Source of the DNA: Psychrobacter sp. UBA3483
GTDB lineage: Bacteria > Pseudomonadota > Gammaproteobacteria > Pseudomonadales > Moraxellaceae
Assembly: GCF_002377905.1 (NCBI RefSeq)
Contig: NZ_DFQS01000033.1
Coordinates: 1 to 64,000, forward strand
Reading direction: 5' to 3'
DNA: 64,000 nt
How positions within the stretch are numbered: the first letter of the stretch is position 1; each line of letters opens with the position of its first letter. The position numbers and the translations under genes are program-made. Of this stretch, positions 1 through 9,528 are shown piece by piece. The notes under the pieces were generated by a model. The model made no database searches, had not been told where the DNA came from, and was given only the letters and a program-made list of their open reading frames with translations.

Positions 1-1703
1 GTGTATTCAGTGTTGTTGCCTGTGGTGGTCGAACTGACGCGGGTGTTGTTACCCGCTACAACTGAGCTGGTTTTAAGCTGAGATACGTTGGCTGCATCTG
101 TGGGAGCCACGCCTGCTAACACACCGGTGATCTTTTTGCCGCCAGCGTTAATGCCACTCGCCGTTACGCTTGGACCATTTGTGATGATCAAGCCAGTGGT
201 ATCTAACGTGCTGTTGCCTGTGGTGACACTGCCAGTTGCCCCAAGATTAAGAGTCTTGTTCAAGCTCACTTGCACACCATCGGTTGTGGTGGTGCTAGTC
301 AGGTTGTTATCACCTTTTACGTTGATGGTGCTACCTAACGCAAATTGGTTATTGGTTGTACCATTACCTACTTTAATGCCTAGGTTGGCTTTGCCTAATG
401 CGCTATTAGCGGTTGTATTGGCGGTAGTGGCAGTAGTTTGTGCTGCATTGGCTGCATTTTGAGCATTGGTGACGTTTGTATTGGTGGTATTCAACTGACC
501 AACGTTTACGGCGTCGTTAGTATTAATACCATCTGCTACGCCTTTTAATTGACGATCTACATTAGCTGAGTTCGCAAAGCTAACGCTTGTGCCGCCTGTT
601 TGAGCGCCTACTGTGATTGGTGCTGTACCATTTGCTTGCTTTACTAAACCAGCAGTACCGGCAACGACAGCATCAGTCGTTGTTTTGACTGCATTAATAT
701 TATCAATTAACTTGCTACTTACTGCGTAAATCTGGCTGCCATTTATTGCATCGGTAGAAGTTGCAGATAACTCACCTGGTGCTACATTTTTTATTTGGCG
801 CTCATTGCCAATAAGACCCACAGACACTTGGCGTCCAGCATCAGCGGCAGTACCAGCAAAGCTAGAGTTACCTACAAATCCTGTAAACTCAACACCATTC
901 ACGGTCTGTTTTGTGATCTTAGTTGCACTTCCGTCAGTTTGACTACCTGCACCTATAGCAACTGAGCCTTCTTTAGAAGCATTTGCTGATACACCAAACG
1001 CGGCAGAAGCAATACCCGAAGCTCTAGTTTGCGTGCCAAAGGCAGTTGATAAAGCGCCACTTGATAAAGATTGCACACCAATAGCCACTGATGCAGCGCC
1101 ACTAGCTTTCGTATCTACGTATTGGGCTTCAGGAGTACCTGCTGACCCACTTCCTACTAAGTTACGGCCACCAGAGTACTTTTTAAAAATTGTATTTACT
1201 TCACCGTTATTAGTAGTAGCACCACTAGTTTCTGAACCGTTTATATTAGTTTTTGAAGCTCTATTTAAATCATCTCCACCGATAGCAATAGAAGAGCTGC
1301 CTGAAGATACAACGTTAGCACCAACAGCAATAGATTGATCGCCACTAGCGGTGGTTGGAGTGCCTCCTCCATCAGTTCCACCGATAGCTATTGATTGAGT
1401 TCCTGCTGCATTAGCATATGCTCCAACAACAACTGCACTAGTACCACCAGAGGTATTATCTCCGCATAGAACCTTATTAGTACCTGTACAAGCAGCCATC
1501 GTCGGCACACTCATTCCAGCAGCCACTAACCCTGCACACAAAGCACTCAAGCGCAATAGTCGCGTGCCTCCTGTTGTCACACTAGCACCTGCATTAGAAC
1601 TGACAACACCGCCAGATGACTTACCACGGCTTTTAGCATACTCTGCGACGGCCATAAAACAATTTAATGAGGTATTCCAAATAACTTTGTAATTACGGTT
1701 CAT
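1..1703 (-). CDS. Trimeric autotransporter adhesin (YadA-like), 3' end outside window
   Basis: Read from ATG at 1703 this frame is open to the left edge (567 codons), so the anchor domain lies outside. The N-terminus MNRNYKVIWN followed by a long charged stretch is an extended signal peptide region (ESPR), typical of large type V secreted adhesins; a hydrophobic segment ending near SVPTMAA gives the likely cleavage site. Residues about 95-300 carry repeated head motifs of the form S-x-A-I/F-G (SIAIGG, SVAIGA, SVAIGV), which build the YadA-type left-handed beta-roll. Further on are stalk/neck-like repeats with DAINGSQIY, DAVNVGQLN and DAANVSQLK. Such proteins trimerise in the outer membrane and bind host or abiotic surfaces. 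The family assignment is firm; the ligand cannot be predicted. The upstream AGGGA is a modest ribosome site. Confidence 0.88.
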   Translation of the reverse strand, partial: MNRNYKVIWNTSLNCFMAVAEYAKSRGKSSGGVVSSNAGASVTTGGTRLLRLSALCAGLVAAGMSVPTMAACTGTNKVLCGDNTSGGTSAVVVGAYANAAGTQSIAIGGTDGGGTPTTASGDQSIAVGANVVSSGSSSIAIGGDDLNRASKTNINGSETSGATTNNGEVNTIFKKYSGGRNLVGSGSAGTPEAQYVDTKASGAASVAIGVQSLSSGALSTAFGTQTRASGIASAAFGVSANASKEGSVAIGAGSQTDGSATKITKQTVNGVEFTGFVGNSSFAGTAADAGRQVSVGLIGNERQIKNVAPGELSATSTDAINGSQIYAVSSKLIDNINAVKTTTDAVVAGTAGLVKQANGTAPITVGAQTGGTSVSFANSANVDRQLKGVADGINTNDAVNVGQLNTTNTNVTNAQNAANAAQTTATTANTTANSALGKANLGIKVGNGTTNNQFALGSTINVKGDNNLTSTTTTDGVQVSLNKTLNLGATGSVTTGNSTLDTTGLIITNGPSVTASGINAGGKKITGVLAGVAPTDAANVSQLKTSSVVAGNNTRVSSTTTGNNTEY

Positions 1704-2145
1704 ACTGAATTTCCCTGTCTTCATTAAAAGATGAATAGCTTAGTGATTATGGCGAAGCATAGATGAGCACAAACTACTAATACGCTAAACTGCTATATCT
1801 AAAAATTACTTAATTAAGATTTAAAAGTCTATAAACATTTAGAACTTTTGTTTATTACATTTTAATACATATATGTACAGAAGCACAACGTCACTCATCT
1901 TAAAATTAGAACCGCTCATCAGTTTTTTCAGTAAGATAGAACTTATTTATTTAAAATTATATTCATTTAAATACATATAATGAAAATAGCATTCTATTAA
2001 TAATAGGTAGATAATATAGAACTAAAGTCTATGCTAGGTATATAACTAAACAGTCATTCACCTCCTAGCTAAAATAAGCCTCAAAAACGACTTTCTTTTG
2101 ATAGCGTAAACCTCCCGTTTAAATTTAGTTAGTTATGATGGATGC
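1704..2145. other. AT-rich intergenic region upstream of the adhesin
   Basis: About 440 bases without a credible gene. It is strongly AT-rich and must hold the promoter of the leftward adhesin gene, but several TATAAT-like hexamers occur and none can be picked with confidence. The tgpA terminator lies at its right end. Confidence 0.6.
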
Positions 2146-2173
2146 AAAAAAGCCCCAATCTTGTGATTAGGGC
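2146..2173 (-). terminator. Intrinsic terminator of the moxR-DUF58-tgpA operon
   Basis: Read on the minus strand, GCCCTAATC-ACAA-GATTGGGGC forms a nine-pair stem with one G-U pair, followed by six T. It lies 44 bases after the stop codon of the transglutaminase gene. Confidence 0.8.
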
Positions 2174-2217
2174 CTCTTTGTATAGTTTAAGTGATTAAGT
2201 GATTCTTTTAAAATTAT

Positions 2218-4458
2218 TTAGAACAATTCACTTGTCTCTTTCTTGAGCTGTTTAAGCACCGTTTGATATTCGCTATCGCTGGTTGCAAGTGTGCTTAAAC
2301 GGCCATAGCGTAGCTTGCGATAGTGTTGTTGAATCTGCTCAATTTTTACTTGAACAGTTTTTGAGTCACCACTAGCAGTTAGCTTACTGGCATTATTATG
2401 CTTACTACTATTTTGACCACTGTCATCATCAATTACGCTTGCCAAACGCGCAAGCCAAGCCAATTGGCCTTCGCTATCATCACGAGCAAGCGACTTATCC
2501 GCTTTAGCGATGCGTTTTGAGAGTTGGGCAAGTGGCAGGTCTGCTGGATGCCAACGTTTGCGGCGACGCTGCCAGATAACAAACACAAGAATCGCCATAA
2601 CGCTAATGGCACTTACTGCCAACCAAGTGATTTGCTGCATAATTGAGCGAATATTAAACCATTTGAGCAATGAGTCAGCTTGCTTATCCTGATCATAACC
2701 AACGACGTCTTTTTGCCAATAGTAGCTCGCTTGGTCTGATAGACGGCGTAAGGTTTGCAGCATTTGATACTGCTGATAGCTGATTTGTGCCCCAGCACCA
2801 TCGCCGAACATTGTCGCTCCTCGCGCCTGTGTCAGCGCATCCATGCCTTGCTCGACGCGCTCAGGGGCGACAAAAGCCGTGGGATCGACACGTACCCAGC
2901 CTTGACCCTCAAGCCAGACTTCCGTCCAAGCATGCGCATCCATTTGCCGCACTTCCCAAACGTTACCGTTACGGCTAGGCTCACCGCCTTGATAGCCTGC
3001 CACTACTCGCGCAGGAATACCAGCAGCGCGCAGCATAAAGGTAAAGCTAGAAGAATAATGCTCACAAAATCCCGCTTTGGTGTCAAATAAAAACTCGTCA
3101 ATACGGTTGGTATTTAAACGTGGCGGTGATAGCGTATAGCGAAATTCGGTTTGATTTATCCAGCGCTCGATTGCCTGTATATAACGCACGGGATCCGAGT
3201 CAGACTGGGCAAATAACTGCTGCGCCAGTAGGCGTGCTTGCGGATTACCGCTACTTGGCAATGCAAGATTAAGACGGCGCGACTCATCAGACAGTACAGG
3301 GTCGATACGCATCGGCGCAAACTGCAAGACATCGTAGCGCAGCTGCTGGGTAACCGGCTGATCTTTTTTTAAGGTAAAATTTGAGGTAATACTGATATCT
3401 TGCTGCTGAGCAAAAGGATAATCCAGGCCAAATAGCCAGTTTTGCTGCGTCGGCTCTAAGATAATTTGATAGCGATTCGGGGTAGTTTTCACCTCATCAG
3501 GAACAGTCGCTAAGGCATTCGCTATCCAATTTGGCATTCGCGGCGCGGGTTGCCATTCTCGTTGCTGCGAACTGGGACGCCATGTGACCCCGTCAAAATC
3601 ACTAAAAACCAAACCACGCCAATAGAGCTGCTGTTGTGGCGGGCGCTTATCTGCAAACTCTACCCGAAAAGCCAGCTCAGTTGACTGACCCAAATTGGCA
3701 AAGTCGCCGGGCGACATACTGTCAGAGACACCTGTAGTCGCTTGCTGACCTGAGAGCTGTACTGACCATAGTGGCGGCAAGCGTGGAAAGAATAAAAACA
3801 GCACGACCAACAGCGGCAATGCGCCAATACCCAGCACACCCAAAGTACGCAGGCGACCATCACCGCGAGTATTGCCATCATCGTTAAGCGCTATAAACGC
3901 TAATAATACAATGACCGCACCGATGATTACCTCTACTGTCGTCACAATGCCTTGATCCATCAAAAACAGTGAAGCAAGGACAAACAAAGATAAATTGAGC
4001 ACCACATAAGCATCACGGCGCTTGTACAATTCCCACAGCTTACTGATAAGGCACAGCACTAAAAACGCCACGCCCATATCCAGTCCAAATGCCGTGTTAT
4101 AGGTCAGCCATAAACCTACTAGCCCAAGTAAAAAGCCAAGCATTTGCATACTTTGATAGACACGTTTTAAATGCGTCAGTTTTTTAAACTTAGCTTTAAT
4201 ACGCGGTAGTTGGGCAATGATACTGACCAGCGCAAAACCTATGAGCCATAACGGCAAGTGCGCTGCATGCGGTAAAATAACGATAACTTGCGCAATCAAT
4301 ACCCAATAATAGGCTGGCAAGGCAAGTAGCTTGCGAGTCCATTTATGATGGCTGCTCACGCCATTAGGGGCACTGATATTTTGCCCCAATGCCAATTGCG
4401 CAAAGTTCGCAGGGTTTATCTGTGTCTCACTTGCAGCATGGTGTTTGAAGTTGTTCAT
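2218..4458 (-). CDS. tgpA: Transglutaminase-like membrane protein, TgpA family
   Basis: A 746 aa protein with an N-terminal block of five or six membrane helices (about residues 48-230, DUF3488 type), a periplasmic transglutaminase-like domain and a last helix near residues 615-635 followed by a cytoplasmic tail. The papain-like triad is visible: Cys465 in GFCEHYSS, His509 in DAHAWTEVW and Asp525 in RVDPT. In Pseudomonas aeruginosa the orthologue TgpA is essential and is thought to act on the envelope; its substrate is not established. The gene overlaps the upstream DUF58 gene by four bases (ATGA), so translation is probably coupled, and a terminator follows. The moxR-DUF58-tgpA arrangement is conserved in many gammaproteobacteria. 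Confidence 0.9.
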   Translation of the reverse strand: MNNFKHHAASETQINPANFAQLALGQNISAPNGVSSHHKWTRKLLALPAYYWVLIAQVIVILPHAAHLPLWLIGFALVSIIAQLPRIKAKFKKLTHLKRVYQSMQMLGFLLGLVGLWLTYNTAFGLDMGVAFLVLCLISKLWELYKRRDAYVVLNLSLFVLASLFLMDQGIVTTVEVIIGAVIVLLAFIALNDDGNTRGDGRLRTLGVLGIGALPLLVVLFLFFPRLPPLWSVQLSGQQATTGVSDSMSPGDFANLGQSTELAFRVEFADKRPPQQQLYWRGLVFSDFDGVTWRPSSQQREWQPAPRMPNWIANALATVPDEVKTTPNRYQIILEPTQQNWLFGLDYPFAQQQDISITSNFTLKKDQPVTQQLRYDVLQFAPMRIDPVLSDESRRLNLALPSSGNPQARLLAQQLFAQSDSDPVRYIQAIERWINQTEFRYTLSPPRLNTNRIDEFLFDTKAGFCEHYSSSFTFMLRAAGIPARVVAGYQGGEPSRNGNVWEVRQMDAHAWTEVWLEGQGWVRVDPTAFVAPERVEQGMDALTQARGATMFGDGAGAQISYQQYQMLQTLRRLSDQASYYWQKDVVGYDQDKQADSLLKWFNIRSIMQQITWLAVSAISVMAILVFVIWQRRRKRWHPADLPLAQLSKRIAKADKSLARDDSEGQLAWLARLASVIDDDSGQNSSKHNNASKLTASGDSKTVQVKIEQIQQHYRKLRYGRLSTLATSDSEYQTVLKQLKKETSELF

Positions 4459-5531
4459 GGTGATTTTGCCAATCTTAACAAACAGGCTTGTGCAAACGCC
4501 TCGCCTTCGCCCATCGTTGCAGTAGCATGCTTATTAACCGTTATCTCATTGGGTAAGCGCATGTTAAATGGGACGCCAAGTTCACCCAATGTCAGCACCC
4601 CGTACGCCATTTGCGCCAGTTTTTGTTCATGCTGCGCCGCTGGCATATCAGTATAGTCTAAGGTTTGCTCATGGCCAACAGGATCAGCGAAATGCTTGGT
4701 AAACATCCCTTGGCCGCGCGCCACGTGACCCCAAGAAACGCGTGCTAACGACTCGCCTTCGATATAGTTATCAAGCCGCTCGAAGTCGTCTTGACCTTGG
4801 CGATATTGCCCGCCTATCGGCAAATCCTCCGGACTGGCAATGGCATATTGTGCTTGCCAATCAAAGGTTTCAGGTTTTGGGTAAACCCACGCGCTACGGG
4901 CGAAATAGACATATGACCATGCGCGCATAATCCCTAAGGGGTAAACGGTTTTTATTTTTAATCTTGGTAGTTGCAACTGCCCACGACGATAAGTCTGCAC
5001 CGGCAAACGAATGATTTGCTCGTCTTGTAGGCGCGTGACCAATACTGAGAGCTGACTATCAGCATTAATCTCATGCTGGTTATCGTTGTTTTTATCGGCT
5101 TTTTTATAAGGCTTTTGCTCAGTCTGCTCAGAGGCAACTTGCTCAAAGGTAAATAATAACTGTCGTCTTGGTCGGCGGCTGTCATTACGCAGCTGCAACG
5201 TGACCCAAACAGGCGCGCCGGCTTCCGCCATGGTGACATCAAGCAGACGGACTTGCAGACCCGAGATATGGGCGAAGGTTACATGAAAGCTAATGAGCCA
5301 GACGCTAATGAGATAAAAGCACAGCCCCAATACCAAGTTATTACCATAGTTGATACCAGCGATAAAGGTGATGATTAATAAAACGGCAAACAGCAACCCT
5401 TCACGGCTAAAAAAGATATAGACGTTACGCAAATTCAGCGTCGCATTATCGCTTTTGGGGGCACGCGCGGCAAACCAACGGCTTAATAATGATCTAGCTG
5501 GTACGGTTAAGGCTTTTGGCAATATGCTCAT
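4455..5531 (-). CDS. DUF58 domain protein
   Basis: A 358 aa protein. Two hydrophobic segments near residues 48-90 anchor it in the inner membrane. The DUF58 signature is in the C-terminal half: DDFERLDNYIEGESLARVSW, then GMFTKHFADP. This domain resembles von Willebrand A folds and usually occurs beside a MoxR ATPase and a transglutaminase, as here. The trio is thought to form a MoxR-assisted envelope maturation system; the exact activity is unknown. It is the middle gene of the operon, 35 bases after moxR and overlapping tgpA by four bases. An 18-residue polar stretch around residues 142-160 (KADKNNDN) looks like a lineage-specific linker. Confidence 0.85.
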   Translation of the reverse strand: MSILPKALTVPARSLLSRWFAARAPKSDNATLNLRNVYIFFSREGLLFAVLLIITFIAGINYGNNLVLGLCFYLISVWLISFHVTFAHISGLQVRLLDVTMAEAGAPVWVTLQLRNDSRRPRRQLLFTFEQVASEQTEQKPYKKADKNNDNQHEINADSQLSVLVTRLQDEQIIRLPVQTYRRGQLQLPRLKIKTVYPLGIMRAWSYVYFARSAWVYPKPETFDWQAQYAIASPEDLPIGGQYRQGQDDFERLDNYIEGESLARVSWGHVARGQGMFTKHFADPVGHEQTLDYTDMPAAQHEQKLAQMAYGVLTLGELGVPFNMRLPNEITVNKHATATMGEGEAFAQACLLRLAKSP

Positions 5532-5566
5532 GACTACCCTATCCTTACCATAAAAGATGCAAACAA

Positions 5567-6544
5567 TTAAATAACGACAGCCACGTCTGCCAATATACGT
5601 TGAGCGATAGTTTGTGTGACTTGTCCGCCAGTCACGTGTGCAGGCACGAAACGCTGGCCAAGTCGATGGTCAGTGACCGCCGCAAACACCGCTTGAATAT
5701 CTTCAGGCGTCACTTCCATATGTCCCGATACATAAGCATAGGCTTGCGCCGCACGCTGTAGTGATAGTACGCCACGCGGTGATAAACCATGATAATCAAA
5801 GCTTGCACGCGTTTTTGCAACCAGTCTTTGCAGATAATCCAATACTACATCAGCGACATAAACCTGCTTGACGCCTTGCTGCGCTAATAGGACCGCCTCG
5901 GTATCTAGTACGGCGCCAAGCTGTTTTAATAGCTCACGGCGATTTTGTCCCTTTAACAGCTCGCGCTCAGCGGCAGGCGATGGATAACCAAGCGACAAAC
6001 ACAATAAAAAACGATCTAGCTGCGATTCAGGCAGCGGATAGACGCCCGCTTGCTGCAAAGGGTTTTGGGTGGCTATGACAAAAAATGGCTGCGGCAATGG
6101 ATAGGTTTGACCATCTTGCGTCACTTGCCGCTCTTCCATGGCTTCTAATAACGCGCTTTGGGTTTTAGGGCTAGAGCGATTGATCTCATCGGCGAGTAAC
6201 AACTGCGTAAAGATAGGACCGGCACGAAACTCGAATTGCTGCTGACTTTGATCAAAAATACTCATACCCAAGATATCTGCTGGCAGCATATCATTGGTAA
6301 ATTGCACACGGCTAAAACTCAACCCGAGCAATTGCGCCAAGCCTTGCGCCAACGTCGTTTTACCCATACCTGGCAGATCTTGCAACAACAAGTGCCCGCC
6401 TGCCAAAATACCACTGAGCGCCAGTTTAACCACCTCGGGTTTATCTAGCACTATTTGATTTAATTGCGCCATTAGCTGAGCAATTTTTTGCTGATTATGG
6501 CGATAGTCATTGGTGGCTTGGTTCATTATCGATTCTTGGCTCAT
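5567..6544 (-). CDS. MoxR-family AAA+ ATPase
   Basis: A 325 aa AAA+ chaperone-like ATPase. Walker A is GMGKTTLA near residue 60, Walker B is LLADEINRSSPKTQSALLEAM, and the sensor region follows as FFVIATQNPLQQAG, all typical of the MoxR (AAA_3) family; length is normal for it. MoxR proteins are thought to help mature or remodel partner proteins encoded nearby, here the DUF58 and TgpA proteins. It is the first gene of the operon. The start is either residue 1 or Met7 (MNQATND); the sequence does not decide between them clearly. Confidence 0.9.
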   Translation of the reverse strand: MSQESIMNQATNDYRHNQQKIAQLMAQLNQIVLDKPEVVKLALSGILAGGHLLLQDLPGMGKTTLAQGLAQLLGLSFSRVQFTNDMLPADILGMSIFDQSQQQFEFRAGPIFTQLLLADEINRSSPKTQSALLEAMEERQVTQDGQTYPLPQPFFVIATQNPLQQAGVYPLPESQLDRFLLCLSLGYPSPAAERELLKGQNRRELLKQLGAVLDTEAVLLAQQGVKQVYVADVVLDYLQRLVAKTRASFDYHGLSPRGVLSLQRAAQAYAYVSGHMEVTPEDIQAVFAAVTDHRLGQRFVPAHVTGGQVTQTIAQRILADVAVVI

Positions 6545-6609
6545 TTTTTAATGAAATAGGTTAAAAAAAAACACCTCTCTGTCAGGTACTTCTCAATCAG
6601 GCGTTGCTG

Positions 6610-7065
6610 CTATTTTGTTTCATCAACTGTTGGTACCGGTGCCCGCAGCGTAGATAAATAGGCAATCACATCGGCACGCTCCTTACTATCGGGCATCGGA
6701 TCTGACAGCATTTTTGAGTCGGGCATGGCTTTTTCAGCATCAGCGATATAAGTGTCTAATGTTTTGGCATCCCATACCCAACCTGAAGTTGCAAGCCCTT
6801 CGCTATAAGTATAATCCTCTAGCTCAGCGGCTTTTGCGCCATAAATATTCATCAGCTGCGGCCCTTTTTTATTGAGCCCAGGGTTAAGCTGATGACACTG
6901 ACCGCATGCGTCTTGGTATATCAGCGCACCGTTATCGGCATCGCCCTCAGTATAAAGCGGCAGCGTAACCGGATCTCGATAATCAGGCGGTGTTTTTTCA
7001 CAAGCGGTGAGCAATAGCATAGCGGCACATACAGCGCCTAATGGGTATCTTTTGATAATAGACAT
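6610..7065 (-). CDS. Class I cytochrome c lipoprotein
   Basis: A 151 aa protein with a lipoprotein signal ending LLLTAC (lipidated Cys22). One haem c site follows, CGQCH at residues 54-58, and a methionine-containing stretch (AMPDSKML) offers the sixth ligand. It is therefore a membrane-anchored periplasmic monohaem cytochrome c of the soluble class I fold, able to pass electrons between a quinol oxidase complex and a terminal acceptor. No oxidase subunit is next to it, so the partner is unknown. It stands alone between the moxR operon and the FimX-like gene. Confidence 0.85.
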   Translation of the reverse strand: MSIIKRYPLGAVCAAMLLLTACEKTPPDYRDPVTLPLYTEGDADNGALIYQDACGQCHQLNPGLNKKGPQLMNIYGAKAAELEDYTYSEGLATSGWVWDAKTLDTYIADAEKAMPDSKMLSDPMPDSKERADVIAYLSTLRAPVPTVDETK

Positions 7066-7229
7066 GGTGGAATAATCTTAAATTGAGAAGCATGGGCTAT
7101 GTATGCGTCTATCTCAACCACAATACAAGATAAAAAGGACAAACATACATAGCGCTGCGTAGAAGTATATATCGTTGCTAACCGTTAAATATGGGTTATG
7201 TGGTAAAAATAAAAATTAGTTACCTAGAC

Positions 7230-9338
7230 TTAACTCTCGCTTGCCACTTTTATGGTATTACTAGGTGCTTCTAAATAATAACCCTGTAAGTAGCGTGCGC
7301 CCACGCTCCACGCGACTGACATGGTCGCCGCATCTTCAATATATGGCATCAAGACATCAACGCTAATTTCATTGGTACGCATGATGAGCGACTTAACCGT
7401 TTCTAAATTCTCTGGGTTATCAAGGCTATCGACATAATTGCGGGCTAAGCGCACCATATCAGGCTGCACAAAATTGGCCAGCTCAACCGATTTAGCAGAC
7501 GAGCCAAAATTATTAATACCCAGCTGACAGTTTACTTGGTTAAGCGCTTTAAATTGCGATTTTGCGACAGTCAAATGATCGGCAATGTCTTTTTCGTTAA
7601 ACTGTAAGGTTAACGCGCCCGCTTTGCCACCAACAGCATTGATGAGTTGACTAGCGACGCTCGGCAGTTTTTTATCTATCAACGACGCATTGGTCAGTTG
7701 TACCAATAACCTTGCATCTGGATGGGATTTACGCACGTCATTGATTTTTTTACAGGCATTGATCAATATCCAGCGGTCAATTTTTTCAAGGAGCTTGTGC
7801 GCTTTGGCCACCGCCATAAACTGGTCGGGGGTCAATACTGTATTATTTGCATCCGCTAGTGGCAAACGCAGATATACTTCAAAGAAATCACTACGATCAT
7901 GATTGATATCATATATGGGCTGGAAAGACAGCTCAAAGCGATTATTAGCAATGGCATCGACTAAAGACTCAGCAAGGGCATGATCATCACTATTGGCATG
8001 TTCGCTGGCGTCATACAGATGGTATTTATCACCGTGATTGGAGGTTTCAATCATAATTTGATTGATAGCATCTAGCGCCCGCTCGAGCAACACTCTTGGC
8101 TCAGGCGTATTTTTTTCTATTTTTACGATCGCAATACTTGCTGTGGTACTTGTCGTCCGTTTATCTACCTCGATTAGCATGTCACTAATGGTCGAGCCAA
8201 TTTTCTTAGCCAATTTCTCAAGCGCAGCGGTATTTTGATTTTCTACCAAGATAGTAAAAGCGGTATCGCTAAAGCGGCTCACATAGCTGTCTGCTGCTAC
8301 CTCATTTGTCATTAGCTCATCTAAGGCATACGCGACTTGTTGTACGGTGGTATCAACACCTTGTAAACCTAAGCTACTTCTAATCTTACCCACATTATCG
8401 AGTTGAATATAAAATAATCCTGCCGTCAAAGCGCCTTGTTTCGCTTGTTCATACACTTTAGTCAGCTGCAATTCAAAGCCGAGGCGATTATCAATACCCG
8501 TTAAGCTGTCTTTACGTTCGGCTGCTGCCAAACGCTTGGCAACGTCGGCGCTATTAGTGTTATTTTGCTGAATAATAATTTGGGTAACGGGCTCGCCATC
8601 AAGCGTCGCGACTGCCAGCTGTAATTTTGCTTCAAAGGTACTGCCATCGGTACGTTTGCTTTCAAAATTAAACTCAACATCTTTGCGGTTGCCTTTATCA
8701 AATTGACGTAAAAACTGCTTAAAGGCTTTGACATTATCACCGCCTGCTATTAAATCAATTACCGGTATACCAATAATGTCATTCATTGATTCAAAACCAA
8801 ACAACTGTAAGTACGGGTCATTGGCAAAAATATGAATACCTTGATCGATATAAGCAACGGCACTTTTAGAGTTTTTAATCAGCACATTGGCGCGCTGCTC
8901 TGCTTCAGAGATGACATGCTGTAAAGTTTTAAGCTGTTGACGACTGCGTAGGTTGTCATGGAGCAAACAAATCGCCATGACTACTGCCATTTCTTGATCG
9001 GCGCTCAGCGCTTTGACCATTGTGCCATTTAAAATAGAGGGTAAGCCCGCTTCGTTATGAGCATTGGCTATCGTATCTTTATTTATCAAACAAACCGATG
9101 GCAAATCAATACCTTGCTCTTGGACAATACCGACTACCTCGGTAAAGTTCATATCATAAGCTTGCCCAAACACCAAGGTATCCCACGGCTGGCGTAACGC
9201 CTTTAGCAGCTCCTCTTTATCATCTAAAAACCCCAAGTTCACACTATCATAATATGAACCTAGCAAGTCGACGATACGCTCAGCATAGAGCTGATCGTCA
9301 TCGATTACTAATAAGTTTAAGATGGACTGAGTACGCAT
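7230..9338 (-). CDS. fimX: FimX-like protein with degenerate GGDEF and EAL domains
   Basis: A 702 aa protein with the FimX domain order: an N-terminal receiver-like domain (LLVIDDDQL), a PAS domain (about residues 150-270), a GGDEF domain and an EAL domain. Both enzyme signatures are broken: FSDTAF replaces GGDEF, and EVYLR replaces EALLR. FimX of Pseudomonas is similarly degenerate (691 aa) and acts as a c-di-GMP receptor controlling type IV pilus assembly with PilZ and PilB. I infer a receptor role here, not synthesis or breakdown. The reading frame extends to a TTG at 9383, but ATG at 9338 has a good AAAGG ribosome site seven bases upstream, so I start there. Confidence 0.8.
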   Translation of the reverse strand: MRTQSILNLLVIDDDQLYAERIVDLLGSYYDSVNLGFLDDKEELLKALRQPWDTLVFGQAYDMNFTEVVGIVQEQGIDLPSVCLINKDTIANAHNEAGLPSILNGTMVKALSADQEMAVVMAICLLHDNLRSRQQLKTLQHVISEAEQRANVLIKNSKSAVAYIDQGIHIFANDPYLQLFGFESMNDIIGIPVIDLIAGGDNVKAFKQFLRQFDKGNRKDVEFNFESKRTDGSTFEAKLQLAVATLDGEPVTQIIIQQNNTNSADVAKRLAAAERKDSLTGIDNRLGFELQLTKVYEQAKQGALTAGLFYIQLDNVGKIRSSLGLQGVDTTVQQVAYALDELMTNEVAADSYVSRFSDTAFTILVENQNTAALEKLAKKIGSTISDMLIEVDKRTTSTTASIAIVKIEKNTPEPRVLLERALDAINQIMIETSNHGDKYHLYDASEHANSDDHALAESLVDAIANNRFELSFQPIYDINHDRSDFFEVYLRLPLADANNTVLTPDQFMAVAKAHKLLEKIDRWILINACKKINDVRKSHPDARLLVQLTNASLIDKKLPSVASQLINAVGGKAGALTLQFNEKDIADHLTVAKSQFKALNQVNCQLGINNFGSSAKSVELANFVQPDMVRLARNYVDSLDNPENLETVKSLIMRTNEISVDVLMPYIEDAATMSVAWSVGARYLQGYYLEAPSNTIKVASES

Positions 9339-9528
9339 AAAAAGCCTTTTAAATGGTAGTAGCGATTTTTTCATTATAAACAATAATGTAATCGACTGCT
9401 GCTTAAGTTACAACCTCAATGCGATGTTATAAACACTTAAACAAACTTAAACCAAACATGCTTAACCTATGATCAATTCTTAAGTATTGATCGTCCTACA
9501 CTTATCTAAGCTATTAATAGATAACTAT

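Noticed and set aside
88..1338. Open frames on the plus strand (124 and 101 codons)
   Set aside because: They are antisense to the adhesin, whose ESPR, head motifs and frame run on the minus strand.
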